Shown here piece by piece: positions 1 through 6,793 of a DNA stretch of 7,770 nt (its first letter is position 1; each line of letters starts with the position of its first letter). The notes under the pieces were generated by a model. It was not told the DNA's origin. It saw only the letters and a program-made list of their open reading frames with translations, and ran no database searches. A program made the position numbers and the translations under genes. Source of the DNA: Pseudomonadota bacterium (lineage in GTDB: Bacteria > Desulfobacterota > Desulfobacteria > Desulfobacterales > Desulfobacteraceae); the NCBI GenBank assembly GCA_018816605.1, contig JAHIVS010000428.1, positions 1 to 7,770 on the forward strand, written 5' to 3'.

Positions 1-756
1 AAATTTTCCGACCACAAAGGCAATGACCACTGCAATGCCCGAGACTTCGGTGGGGGTCATGATGCCCATGCCAATGCCCAAAAGGATCACCAGGGGCAAA
101 AGCAATGCCAGGAAAGCGCCTTTAAACTCCTTCCAAAGCTGGTCCAGGGAAAAGCTGGCACCGGCAGGATAGTCGTTTTTCTTTGCCAGAATAAATATCG
201 TGGCCATGAGGATCAGCCCGATAAGAATTCCGGGAATGATGCCCCCCAGAAAAAGCCTTGCAATGGAAACATTGGCAATATACCCATAGACCACAAAGAG
301 AATAGAGGGCGGGATGATGGGTCCGATGGTGGAGGAGACCGCTGTAATGGCAGCAGTAAATCCGTCTTCATATCCCTGTTCCTTCATGGCGGGAATCAGG
401 ATGGATCCCATGGCGGCCGTATCAGCGGAAGCTGCGCCTGTCACCCCTGAAAAAAACATGGATGACACCACATTCACCATGGCCAGCCCGCCGGGCATGG
501 CGCCCACAAGGGCAATGGAAAACCGGACCAGGCGTTTGGATATCCCGGCTTCGTTCATGAGGTTCCCTGCCACGATAAACATGGGAATGGCCAGAAGGAC
601 AAATACGTCCACCCCGGCAATGAGCTTGGCCGGAATCATATTGGCCGGAACCCCGGTCAAGAGGATATACAGGGCTCCGGGAACGCCCAGGGCAAAGACA
701 ATGGGCATGCCGAAAAAAAGACAGAGGATAAAAAAGAGAAGCACCAGGTAAATCAT
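1..756 (-). CDS. dctM: TRAP transporter large membrane subunit DctM (partial, C-terminus beyond left edge)
   Basis: This is the large, ion-coupled membrane subunit of a tripartite ATP-independent periplasmic (TRAP) transporter in the inner membrane. The first 252 residues are present; the family usually has about 425 residues and about 12 membrane helices, so roughly 40 percent lies outside the window. Family signatures are visible: GMPIVFALG near 16-24, IPMFIVAGNLMNEAGI near 57-72, the small-residue segment FFSGVTGAASADTAAMGS near 101-118, and STIGPIIPPSI near 142-152. The ATG at 756 is chosen because it follows an AAGGAGG-like ribosome binding site (762-768) and overlaps the dctQ stop codon as ATGA, a sign of translational coupling. 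It is the last visible gene of the leftward operon, and further genes could follow beyond the left edge. The family call is secure; the substrate cannot be read from this subunit. Confidence 0.95.
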   Translation of the reverse strand, partial: MIYLVLLFFILCLFFGMPIVFALGVPGALYILLTGVPANMIPAKLIAGVDVFVLLAIPMFIVAGNLMNEAGISKRLVRFSIALVGAMPGGLAMVNVVSSMFFSGVTGAASADTAAMGSILIPAMKEQGYEDGFTAAITAVSSTIGPIIPPSILFVVYGYIANVSIARLFLGGIIPGILIGLILMATIFILAKKNDYPAGASFSLDQLWKEFKGAFLALLLPLVILLGIGMGIMTPTEVSGIAVVIAFVVGKF

Positions 757-1253
757 GGAACCCTCCTTTTGTTGACCGGCATGATGCTCCGGACATGTCC
801 GCAGATATTGTCAATGCAGCACAGCAGCATAAAGGTGCAACTCACCGGCACCACCCCATAGAGCCAGGCCATGGAAACCCTTGTGGAGACCGTCAGCTGG
901 GGGGCAACCACCTGGGCCATCTGGATGCCAAAAACAAGGGTTACGACGAGAAAAAACCCAATGATGATTTCCAGCAACAGCCTTGCTAATTTCTGATTCC
1001 TGTCCGATAGCGCATTGAGCACCACGGACATTGCAACCAATTCCCCCTGGCGAAAGGCACAGGCCGCCCCCAAAAAAGTGGCCCAGACAAAGGAATAGCG
1101 GATCACTTCTTCGGCCCAGTAGATAGGAGCATTCATAAAATACCGGCTGACAACGGCAATGGAGATGACCAGGGTAATCTCGACCATGAAAAAGATCAGG
1201 AAAAATTGAAAGATGCGGTCAATGAAATCAATGGCACGTGTAAAAAACTCCAT
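753..1253 (-). CDS. dctQ: TRAP transporter small membrane subunit DctQ
   Basis: This encodes the small membrane subunit of the TRAP transporter, which pairs with DctM in the inner membrane. The 166-residue protein has the usual family length and four hydrophobic segments, near residues 13-37, 46-66, 88-112 and 124-147. It carries the typical DctQ pattern in which an arginine (SRYF) is followed by WAEEVIRYSFVWATFLGAA near 46-64 and FRQGEL near 67-72. The ATG at 1253 is preceded by AAGGAT at 1261-1266 with a seven-base gap. The stop codon overlaps the dctM start by four bases (753-756). A 92-base gap containing a strong stem-loop separates it from the upstream dctP gene. DctQ is the least conserved TRAP subunit, so the call rests partly on its position between dctP and dctM. 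Confidence 0.93.
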   Translation of the reverse strand: MEFFTRAIDFIDRIFQFFLIFFMVEITLVISIAVVSRYFMNAPIYWAEEVIRYSFVWATFLGAACAFRQGELVAMSVVLNALSDRNQKLARLLLEIIIGFFLVVTLVFGIQMAQVVAPQLTVSTRVSMAWLYGVVPVSCTFMLLCCIDNICGHVRSIMPVNKRRVP

Positions 1254-1287
1254 GAAAGATATCCTTGAGGTAAATGTGAATTATCCG

Positions 1288-1344
1288 CTGCAGCCCCTTC
1301 CCCTTGCCCGGATTCTGCCGTTCCGGGCAAAAGGAGGGCCGCAG
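1288..1344 (-). other. Long stem-loop between dctP and dctQ (probable mRNA processing or stability element)
   Basis: A perfect 8-bp inverted repeat, TTGCCCGG at 1304-1311 and CCGGGCAA at 1323-1330, encloses an 11-base loop. The pairing continues imperfectly outward, with CTGC at 1288-1291 facing GCAG at 1341-1344 and purine-rich against pyrimidine-rich sequence between. The stem starts directly after the dctP stop codon. On the minus strand it is followed by G-rich sequence, not a run of T, so it does not look like an intrinsic terminator. A likely role, by analogy with other binding-protein operons, is to protect the 3' end of dctP mRNA so that the binding protein is made in excess over DctQ and DctM. 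The structure is seen; the role is inferred. Confidence 0.6.
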
Positions 1345-1345
1345 A

Positions 1346-2335
1346 TTATTTCTGAAGACTTAATGCCTTTTCAACAACCGGTTTTAACTGGGGAAATTCT
1401 TTATAAAAATCCTGGTACACCGGTTCAACCCGCTTCCGGAACAAATCAAGGTCAGGAGAGGTCACCGCGACACCATGGGCCTTGATGGTCTCAAGATCTT
1501 TGGCGGTGTATTCCTTGATTTTTTCAATACTCGCCAAGGTGGCTTCATCGCTGGCTTCCATCACAAGGGCCTGGTCTTCAACGGAAAGCGCATTCCAGAC
1601 GGCCATGTCCATGACGATAAAAGAGGCGTCATAAAAATGGGTGGTCAGGGACAGGTAATTCTGGAACTCCCAGGCTTTGACCGATGCCAGTGTGGGAATG
1701 GAGTTTTCAAATCCGTCAATGACCCGGGTCTGGATGGAGGTAACCACTTCCCCCCAGCTGATGGGTGTACCCGTGGCACCCATGGCATTCATGGCCGCGA
1801 TATGGGTGGGATTTTCCATGACCCTTATTTTCATGCCGTTAAGGTCCTCGGGGGTGTTGATGGGCTTTGTGGCGTTCATGATATGGCGAAAGCCTTCGGG
1901 GAACAGACCGATGATCTTAATCCCCGATTTTTCCTCAAACAATTTGGAAAGTAAGGCAGCCTCGGGGGATTTTGAAAAGGCCACGCATTGATCCAGGCTG
2001 GTAAACAGATAGGGCAGATTGTAAATGGCCTGGGTATTGCCAAACATGGTCAAGGAAGAGTTGGAAAGGATTCCGGCCTGGAGGGCATGGATTTTCATTT
2101 GCTCCAGGGTTTCCCTTTCGGCCCCCAATTTTTCAGAATCAAATACGGCAATCTGGATCCGGCCATTGGTTTTCTGTCCCACCCGTTCTGCCCAGTCCTT
2201 GGCATGGAGGGTAAAAAGGTTTTCGGAATTCAGACAGGAAGACATACGCCATTTCATGGTTTTGGCGCTTAGGGCCTGGGTGCCGGCAAACAAAACACAC
2301 CCCAGAATGATAAGACACAATTTGAGCGTTTTCAT
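1346..2335 (-). CDS. dctP: TRAP transporter substrate-binding protein DctP
   Basis: This is the periplasmic solute receptor that delivers substrate to DctQM. The 329-residue protein begins with a Sec signal peptide (MKTLKL, hydrophobic core, ALSA), with probable cleavage after Ala24. Family features include LGAERETLEQMK near 70-81, LPYLF near 107-111, GFRHIMN near 148-154, and KPINTPEDLNGMKIRVMENP near 157-176. Arg171 (KIRV) matches the conserved arginine that forms the salt bridge with a substrate carboxylate in this family; Arg150 and Asn211 match the other usual binding-site positions. A carboxylate ligand is therefore expected, but its identity is not readable. An upstream in-frame extension exists, but the ATG at 2335 has AAGGAG at 2342-2347 with six bases of spacing and is directly followed by the signal peptide. 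It lies 123 bases after the kinase-like gene with no clear terminator between. Confidence 0.94.
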   Translation of the reverse strand: MKTLKLCLIILGCVLFAGTQALSAKTMKWRMSSCLNSENLFTLHAKDWAERVGQKTNGRIQIAVFDSEKLGAERETLEQMKIHALQAGILSNSSLTMFGNTQAIYNLPYLFTSLDQCVAFSKSPEAALLSKLFEEKSGIKIIGLFPEGFRHIMNATKPINTPEDLNGMKIRVMENPTHIAAMNAMGATGTPISWGEVVTSIQTRVIDGFENSIPTLASVKAWEFQNYLSLTTHFYDASFIVMDMAVWNALSVEDQALVMEASDEATLASIEKIKEYTAKDLETIKAHGVAVTSPDLDLFRKRVEPVYQDFYKEFPQLKPVVEKALSLQK

Positions 2336-2374
2336 TTTTTTCTCCTTAAATGAATTAAAATTTTGCCGACCCAC

Positions 2375-2426
2375 TGTGCACGAACGCATCAATGGTATGC
2401 GGCAGGTTAACAAAATCTACTGCACA
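2375..2426. other. Two-tier inverted repeat upstream of dctP
   Basis: The 123-base gap between the kinase-like gene and dctP contains an inner hairpin, CGCAT (2385-2389) and ATGCG (2397-2401) around a seven-base loop, inside an outer inverted repeat TGTGCA (2375-2380) and TGCACA (2421-2426). There is no T run after it on the minus strand, so it is not a standard terminator. It could be an RNA structure in the operon transcript or a protein-binding site. The arms are short, and chance is a real possibility. Confidence 0.3.
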
Positions 2427-2458
2427 CGCTTTATTGGCAAGTTGTACTGCCTTGGCGC

Positions 2459-3574
2459 CTATACAACCGGATAGATCATTTCCTGGCGATAGCCTGTCAC
2501 CACCCGGATGTATCCAGCCAGCATCCGGTCTGTATCCGGGTCACCGGTATCCACTAAAAACGGCTCTCCCTTAAGGCTGCCGATTTTTTCAAGGGTGGCC
2601 CCCACCCATATGTTCTGTTTTCCGGCTTGCCGGATAATCTCCGGGCTGAACTGGTGATTTCCCCGGCCGAACAGATAACCCTGGCCACCGATGGGAGTGA
2701 CGATAATCTTAAAGGGATGGCCCTTGATGATTTCCAGGATCAACTTTTCTGCCGCGTCCATTTTAACCATCTGTCTGTTTTGAACCACGTCCACCCCCAA
2801 AAGAGTGTGACCAAGATTCAGGTTGGACAGAATCGGCCGGGTGGTGGTCCCCGGCCCCACCAGATAAAAAACATCCGGTTCCATGGCATCGATCATGGCA
2901 AGGCCGATAAGGTTCTGGGAAGCCTTCTGGCTTATGGGGGTGCCGGCCTTGCGGTTCTGCATGCACCCCCTTTCATCGGGCACCTTAAGATACCCGAAAA
3001 GCTTCGTGCTGACCCGACCCGTCCGATAGGCCTGCTCATCGATGTCCAGCACCTCCTGTTCACACACCCGGCTTGATTTTCCCTCCAGAAACAATCGGGC
3101 CAATTGGCCTGCGGCTTCCGGGGTCCTGGCAAAAACCGGAGAATGAATCTTGACACCGGCGGGAATTCCGATACAGGGAAGGCTTTCCCCCAGGGCCGCA
3201 CAAATGTCCCGGGCCGTGCCGTCCCCGCCGGCAAAAAGCAGAAGATCCGCCCCAAGGGCCTTGATCTTTCTGGCGGCTGCAATGGTGTCGGCTCCGGATG
3301 TTTTTTCGGCCAGGTCCAGATCCGCCACACAGGGAGAAAACCCGGCTGCCCTGGCCATGGTTTCTCCCATGACCCCCGGCGGGGTCAGAAGGAGCACCCC
3401 CTCTTTTCCCAGCCGGTTCTCTGCCAGGCCTGTCAGGGCACGGGCCCCCTTTTGGGGGGCCGACGGAAGCCCCCCCAGAGCCATGGCCGCTTCTGCCATG
3501 CCATCGGTGCCCTTGAGTCCCACCCGGCCGCCCAGGCCTGCAATGGGGTTGATAATGAATCCCAGTCGTTTCAC
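2459..3574 (-). CDS. ATP-NAD kinase-like protein (COG3199 / AcoX-type)
   Basis: This is a 371-residue cytoplasmic protein of the NAD kinase/diacylglycerol kinase superfamily, the branch called ATP-NAD kinase-like or AcoX-like. Visible motifs are the N-terminal NPIAGLGGRVGLKGTDG (9-25), the nucleotide-binding GGDGTARDI (116-124), GIPAGVKIHSPVFA (136-149), GPGTTTRP (240-247) and GGQGYLFGRGNHQFSPE (296-312). GGDGT is the catalytic and nucleotide-binding hallmark, so activity is plausible, but the substrates of this branch are poorly established; NAD to NADP conversion is only the family default. An in-frame ATG lies further upstream, but it would overlap gcvPB by 49 bases. The GTG at 3574 fits the conserved N-terminus, lies 11 bases after the gcvPB stop, and follows GGGTGAT (3578-3584). 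Co-transcription with the GcvP-like genes suggests an accessory role in the same pathway. AcoX likewise sits in acetoin dehydrogenase operons. Confidence 0.85.
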   Translation of the reverse strand: MKRLGFIINPIAGLGGRVGLKGTDGMAEAAMALGGLPSAPQKGARALTGLAENRLGKEGVLLLTPPGVMGETMARAAGFSPCVADLDLAEKTSGADTIAAARKIKALGADLLLFAGGDGTARDICAALGESLPCIGIPAGVKIHSPVFARTPEAAGQLARLFLEGKSSRVCEQEVLDIDEQAYRTGRVSTKLFGYLKVPDERGCMQNRKAGTPISQKASQNLIGLAMIDAMEPDVFYLVGPGTTTRPILSNLNLGHTLLGVDVVQNRQMVKMDAAEKLILEIIKGHPFKIIVTPIGGQGYLFGRGNHQFSPEIIRQAGKQNIWVGATLEKIGSLKGEPFLVDTGDPDTDRMLAGYIRVVTGYRQEMIYPVV

Positions 3575-3577
3575 TGC

Positions 3578-3584
3578 ATCACCC
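3578..3584 (-). promoter_or_regulatory. Ribosome binding site deciding the GTG start of the kinase-like gene
   Basis: GGGTGAT lies three bases before the GTG at 3574 and matches the 3' half of the extended Shine-Dalgarno consensus (GGAGGTGAT). It sits in the 11-base gap after the gcvPB stop codon and supports translation reinitiation at the GTG instead of the upstream overlapping ATG. Confidence 0.5.
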
Positions 3585-3585
3585 G

Positions 3586-5163
3586 CTAGTTTGCAGCCGT
3601 TTTTCTCAGATAGCTGCGCCAGGTAATGGCCCACTGGTCCGGATCATCGGACGGCGATCCGTCAACCTGGTGGCAGACAGAACGATGGGGGGCGGTTCGG
3701 ATGATTTCAGGCGTGTCGTAGGCCTCCTGAAATACATGCTTCAAGGTCGCGATATACTCATCCAGATCGTCCCGGGACGGGGTTTCCGTGGGTTCCAGGG
3801 TTATGGGCTCAGGGATATGGTAGGGATGGTGGCTGGTCCAGTAGTGCATCCCGAAATCCATCATCCTGCGCTGGATGTCTCCGGAGGTGATGCCGGTCTC
3901 CCGGGTCAGACGTTCAATGGTATACCGGACCTGCTCAATGCGCTGTCTGCCTCTGATATAGGGAGCGTCCACACAGGGGATCTCCATGAGCTTTTTATAC
4001 AGGTAATTGTTGTTGAGCACCGCCACCTTGGCCACCTCATAAAGCCCTTCCGCCCCAAGGCTCATGATCCAGGAATAGGCCTTGAGCACCACCGGTGCCA
4101 CCCCGTAAAAGGAGCGGACCTTGCCCACCGAACGGGGGTCCGTAAGAAAAGAGGTATCAAATCCAAAGGAGTTGTCTTCCTTTTTTATGATTAAGGGCCC
4201 GGGCAGATGGGGTTCCAACGCTTTGGTCACCCCGGTGACGCCGCAGGCAGGTCCGCCGCAACCGTGGGGGGTGGAAAAGGTTTTGTGCAGATTGAAAAAA
4301 CACATGTCAAAACCGGCTTCCCTGGCCCGGGTTACCCCGAGCAGTCCGTTGGCATTGGCCTGGTCGTAGCCGCACAGGCCTCCGTTCTCATGGATAAGAG
4401 TTGTGAATTCCAGAATCCTTGAGTTGTATACGCCGGTGTCTTCGGGATTGGCCACGAAAAAACCGGCTGTTCGCTCACCCACAGCCATCTTAAAGGCCTC
4501 AAAATCCGGATACCCGTCCTTGTCCGGGGGGATATGGATAATCTTATATCCTTTAACCGAAGGGGCAGCCGCATCGGACGGGTGGGAATAAAGGGTGGTG
4601 ATGATTTCATCTCTGACCTTTTCCTCCCCTTTGTCTTCGAAATATTTATAGGCCATGGATGCCATGGCAAAAATTCCCTGACTCCCCCCCCCGGGCTGGA
4701 AGGTAAACCGCTCAAGGCCCGAAATTTCCTTTAACATGCCCTCGGTCCTGTGAAATATTTCCAGAATACCCTGGACGGTCTGGGGATCCTGGAGCGGATG
4801 CAGCTCGGTTATCTGGGGAAGCCTTGCCAGAACCTCGTTTATTTTAGGGCTGTACTTGACCGTACAGGTGCCCTGGCCGATCTCAATGTTCACATCCGCC
4901 CCCAGGGTTTCCTGGGACAGCCGCATATAATGGCGCAGCACCCGGGGCTGGGAAATTTCCGGCAGGGCCGGGGGTACGGCCCGCCGCATATGGCTCGGCA
5001 ACAGGCTGATCCCGTCTCCCACCGAATCACGGATATGGGCTTCGGCTCTAGGGACCTGGATGCCCCGTTCCCCTTTGGTGCTCAATTCAAAAATAATGGG
5101 TTCATCCCATTTGGCCTGGTGAAAATTTTCTCTGACCCTTGCGCTTCTATCGATTCGTTCCAT
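3586..5163 (-). CDS. GcvPB-like PLP enzyme (divergent glycine decarboxylase subunit 2 family)
   Basis: This is a 525-residue fold-type I PLP protein related to the catalytic GcvPB half of glycine decarboxylase, which decarboxylates glycine and passes the aminomethyl group to lipoyl-GcvH. The match is clear at PRVLRHYMRLSQETLGAD (73-90), KYSPKINE (103-110), LHPLQDPQTVQG (121-132), YDQAN (266-270), NLHKTFSTPHG (291-301, Lys294 being the expected PLP Schiff-base lysine) and LEPTET (456-461). Asp267 and His194 also fit the usual PLP contacts. Several normally constant stretches differ: the HGTNPAS motif reads HPSDAAA (194-200), the PLYP-GSCTMKYNP region reads IEIGQGTCTVKYSP (93-106), and the CMHEFVLS segment is not recognisable. 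It is about 40 residues longer than typical GcvPB. The ATG at 5163 is chosen over a TTG at 5187 because AAAGGAG (5170-5176) precedes it. Family membership is sure; glycine as substrate is doubtful. Confidence 0.85.
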   Translation of the reverse strand: MERIDRSARVRENFHQAKWDEPIIFELSTKGERGIQVPRAEAHIRDSVGDGISLLPSHMRRAVPPALPEISQPRVLRHYMRLSQETLGADVNIEIGQGTCTVKYSPKINEVLARLPQITELHPLQDPQTVQGILEIFHRTEGMLKEISGLERFTFQPGGGSQGIFAMASMAYKYFEDKGEEKVRDEIITTLYSHPSDAAAPSVKGYKIIHIPPDKDGYPDFEAFKMAVGERTAGFFVANPEDTGVYNSRILEFTTLIHENGGLCGYDQANANGLLGVTRAREAGFDMCFFNLHKTFSTPHGCGGPACGVTGVTKALEPHLPGPLIIKKEDNSFGFDTSFLTDPRSVGKVRSFYGVAPVVLKAYSWIMSLGAEGLYEVAKVAVLNNNYLYKKLMEIPCVDAPYIRGRQRIEQVRYTIERLTRETGITSGDIQRRMMDFGMHYWTSHHPYHIPEPITLEPTETPSRDDLDEYIATLKHVFQEAYDTPEIIRTAPHRSVCHQVDGSPSDDPDQWAITWRSYLRKTAAN

Positions 5164-5207
5164 TTGTGTCTCCTTTGGGTATTCCAATTTCTTAGGATTT
5201 GTTTGGA

Positions 5208-6608
5208 TCAGCCTGTAATTTGACCAAGGGCCGTGGCCAGGCGATCAATATCTTCCCGGGAATGGATCTCGGTAACGCAATAAAGGGCAGACTGCCCCAA
5301 AGCGGGAAAATCCATTGACAAATCCTTGCCCCCGAAAATGCCCCGGGATAAAAGGGCCTGGTTGATATCCGCCACGCTTTTACCGGTATCGGTAAAATCC
5401 ACCACAAATTCCTTGAACCCCACGGATTGGAACCTTGAACCCTTGATATTTTTAATGTCATCGAGCCGTTCAATGGCATATCGGGATTTCTGGAGAATGG
5501 TCTGGCCCAGCTCTACCATGCCCTGGGGTCCCATGCAGGCGAGATAGACGCCGGCCGTAATCCCCCACAGGGCCGCCTGGGTTCCCACATATTCCTTGCC
5601 ATGTTCCCGGTGGTGGCCGAAAGAAGTCCTGTCATAGGCCACATCATCAAACCCGTACTCCCCTTTTTTGCAGGTGGGAACAATGCCAAAGAGCCTGGAG
5701 GGAAATTCCATTACATATTTCTCCTCGTCCCGGGTGGCCATGAATCCGGCCTGGCCGCCGCCGTAATTCATGTGCATGCCCAGGGGCTGGAGTTCACCGC
5801 AGGTAATATCGGCCCCGTATTGGGCCGGCGGTGTCAGAATCCCCAGGGAACTGGGGTCCACCCCAACAATGCTGATGGCACCCACCCCATGGGCCAGGTC
5901 ACAAATTTTTTGGCCATGGAGCTGAATAAAGCCCAGAAAAGAAGGGTTTTCGAAATAGACGGCCGCTGTTTTTTCAGACAGACTGGATTGCAGGTCAGAA
6001 AGGTCCAGCTGGCCCGTGACAGGGTCATGGCCCACCCGGATAAGACGGATATCCGGGCCGCAATAATTTTTCATGACCAAAAATTTATCCGGGTCCATGA
6101 GGTCCGGAACCAGGGCCTCCTTCCGGCCGGTTAGCCGGGAGGCCATGCGGATGGAAGTGGCGGCCGCCTGGCACCAGTCCATGGTGGGAACATTGACCAC
6201 TTCCATGTCCACCAGCTCCCCTATCAGGCTCTGGTATTCAAACAGGGCCTGAAATCTGCCGAAGTCATTGTACATTTCACCGCCATACCCTGTCAAAAAC
6301 TCGCCCCGGCCATTGATCTCATCGCAGATGGCCGGCACATAATGCTGCCAGCATCCTGCCCCCAGAAAATTAAGCATTTCGTCACAATGCCTGTTTTTGC
6401 CCAAAAGCTGCCGTACGTGCTTTTTGAGTTCAAACTCCGACCCCAACGCCTCGGGAAGCTTCATGTTCTGGGTTAACTTCAGGGATGCAGGAATTTCCTG
6501 GTGCAAATCTTCCAGACTGGACAATCCCAGTTCTGCCAACATTTGCTCCTGGATTTGCGGGACCGAATTGGGGATATAGGGATGGTTTTTAAACCCCTTA
6601 ATTGCCAT
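5208..6608 (-). CDS. GcvPA-like protein (divergent glycine decarboxylase subunit 1 family)
   Basis: This 466-residue protein resembles GcvPA, the partner half of two-subunit glycine decarboxylase, which lacks the PLP lysine and forms the complex with GcvPB. Recognisable segments are HPYIPNS (9-15), the ELGLSSLEDL region (26-35), FLGAGCWQHYVP (81-92), ALFEYQSLIGEL (121-132), GADITCGELQPLGMHMNYGGGQAGFMAT (265-292, in place of the family's GEGQPLG...YGGP) and the C-terminal GGKDLS...LYCVTEIHSREDID (426-455). Two near-constant family stretches are replaced: the TAYTPYQPEISQG motif reads TGYGGEMYNDFGR (106-118), and REQHIRREKATSNICT reads RTSFGHHREHGKEYVGTQ (327-344). Both subunits thus diverge together. 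The ATG at 6608 is chosen because AAGGAG (6615-6620) lies six bases upstream; an upstream in-frame start at 6641 would fall just after the predicted transcript start and lacks a good site. It is the first gene of the operon, and gcvPB follows after 44 bases. Confidence 0.83.
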   Translation of the reverse strand: MAIKGFKNHPYIPNSVPQIQEQMLAELGLSSLEDLHQEIPASLKLTQNMKLPEALGSEFELKKHVRQLLGKNRHCDEMLNFLGAGCWQHYVPAICDEINGRGEFLTGYGGEMYNDFGRFQALFEYQSLIGELVDMEVVNVPTMDWCQAAATSIRMASRLTGRKEALVPDLMDPDKFLVMKNYCGPDIRLIRVGHDPVTGQLDLSDLQSSLSEKTAAVYFENPSFLGFIQLHGQKICDLAHGVGAISIVGVDPSSLGILTPPAQYGADITCGELQPLGMHMNYGGGQAGFMATRDEEKYVMEFPSRLFGIVPTCKKGEYGFDDVAYDRTSFGHHREHGKEYVGTQAALWGITAGVYLACMGPQGMVELGQTILQKSRYAIERLDDIKNIKGSRFQSVGFKEFVVDFTDTGKSVADINQALLSRGIFGGKDLSMDFPALGQSALYCVTEIHSREDIDRLATALGQITG

Positions 6609-6658
6609 GGATCTCTCCTTGTAAATAGTGTTGATAATCACTTTATCTTCAGGAGTAT

Positions 6659-6674
6659 AGCATTTTCCATGCCG
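6659..6674 (-). promoter_or_regulatory. Sigma-54 (-24/-12) promoter for the leftward operon
   Basis: Read on the minus strand the site is CGGCATGGAAAATGCT. It has the required GG at -24 (6673-6672), exactly ten bases of spacing, and GC at -12 (6661-6660), against the consensus TGGCAC-N5-TTGCW. Transcription would begin near 6648, about 40 bases before the GcvPA-like start codon. Its meaning is strengthened by the divergent neighbour, which appears to be a sigma-54-dependent activator. Confidence 0.72.
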
Positions 6675-6708
6675 ACACCGATAACACAGGGGGTCGAATC
6701 TTCTATCT

Positions 6709-6732
6709 GCCTGTTTTCAAAGAAAACCAGGC
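6709..6732. other. Short hairpin in the divergent intergenic region
   Basis: GCCTGTTTTC (6709-6718) pairs with GAAAACCAGGC (6722-6732) with a single bulged C and a three-base loop. An A8 run follows on the plus strand. On the minus strand the T run comes before the stem, so neither direction gives a normal terminator. It lies between the presumed enhancer cluster and the -24/-12 promoter. It could help DNA bending or bind a protein, or be of no importance. Confidence 0.3.
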
Positions 6733-6793
6733 AAAAAAAATCACACAGATTTTCAGGGTTCCTGTTATCATATCCCCCCCAACCCCATAATAA

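Noticed and set aside
422..814. Open reading frame of 130 codons on the minus strand overlapping dctM and dctQ
   Set aside because: It is out of frame with two well-supported TRAP genes, has no family resemblance and no ribosome site.
2440..2455. A second sigma-54-like site upstream of dctP on the minus strand (AGGCAGTACAACTTGC)
   Set aside because: The spacing between GG and GC is eleven bases instead of the strict ten, and no enhancer-like repeats lie upstream.
3104..3589. Plus-strand open frames of about 160 codons opposite the kinase-like gene
   Set aside because: High-GC antisense frames over a gene with clear kinase motifs; the translated products are low in hydrophobic order and match nothing.
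6709..6732. Intrinsic terminator for either flanking gene
   Set aside because: The hairpin is not followed by a T run on the plus strand, and on the minus strand the T run precedes the stem; both genes start, not end, in this region.
6739..6751. Possible IHF site (AATCAC-N4-ATT) between the enhancer cluster and the sigma-54 promoter
   Set aside because: It misses two consensus positions; IHF sites are too degenerate to call on this evidence.
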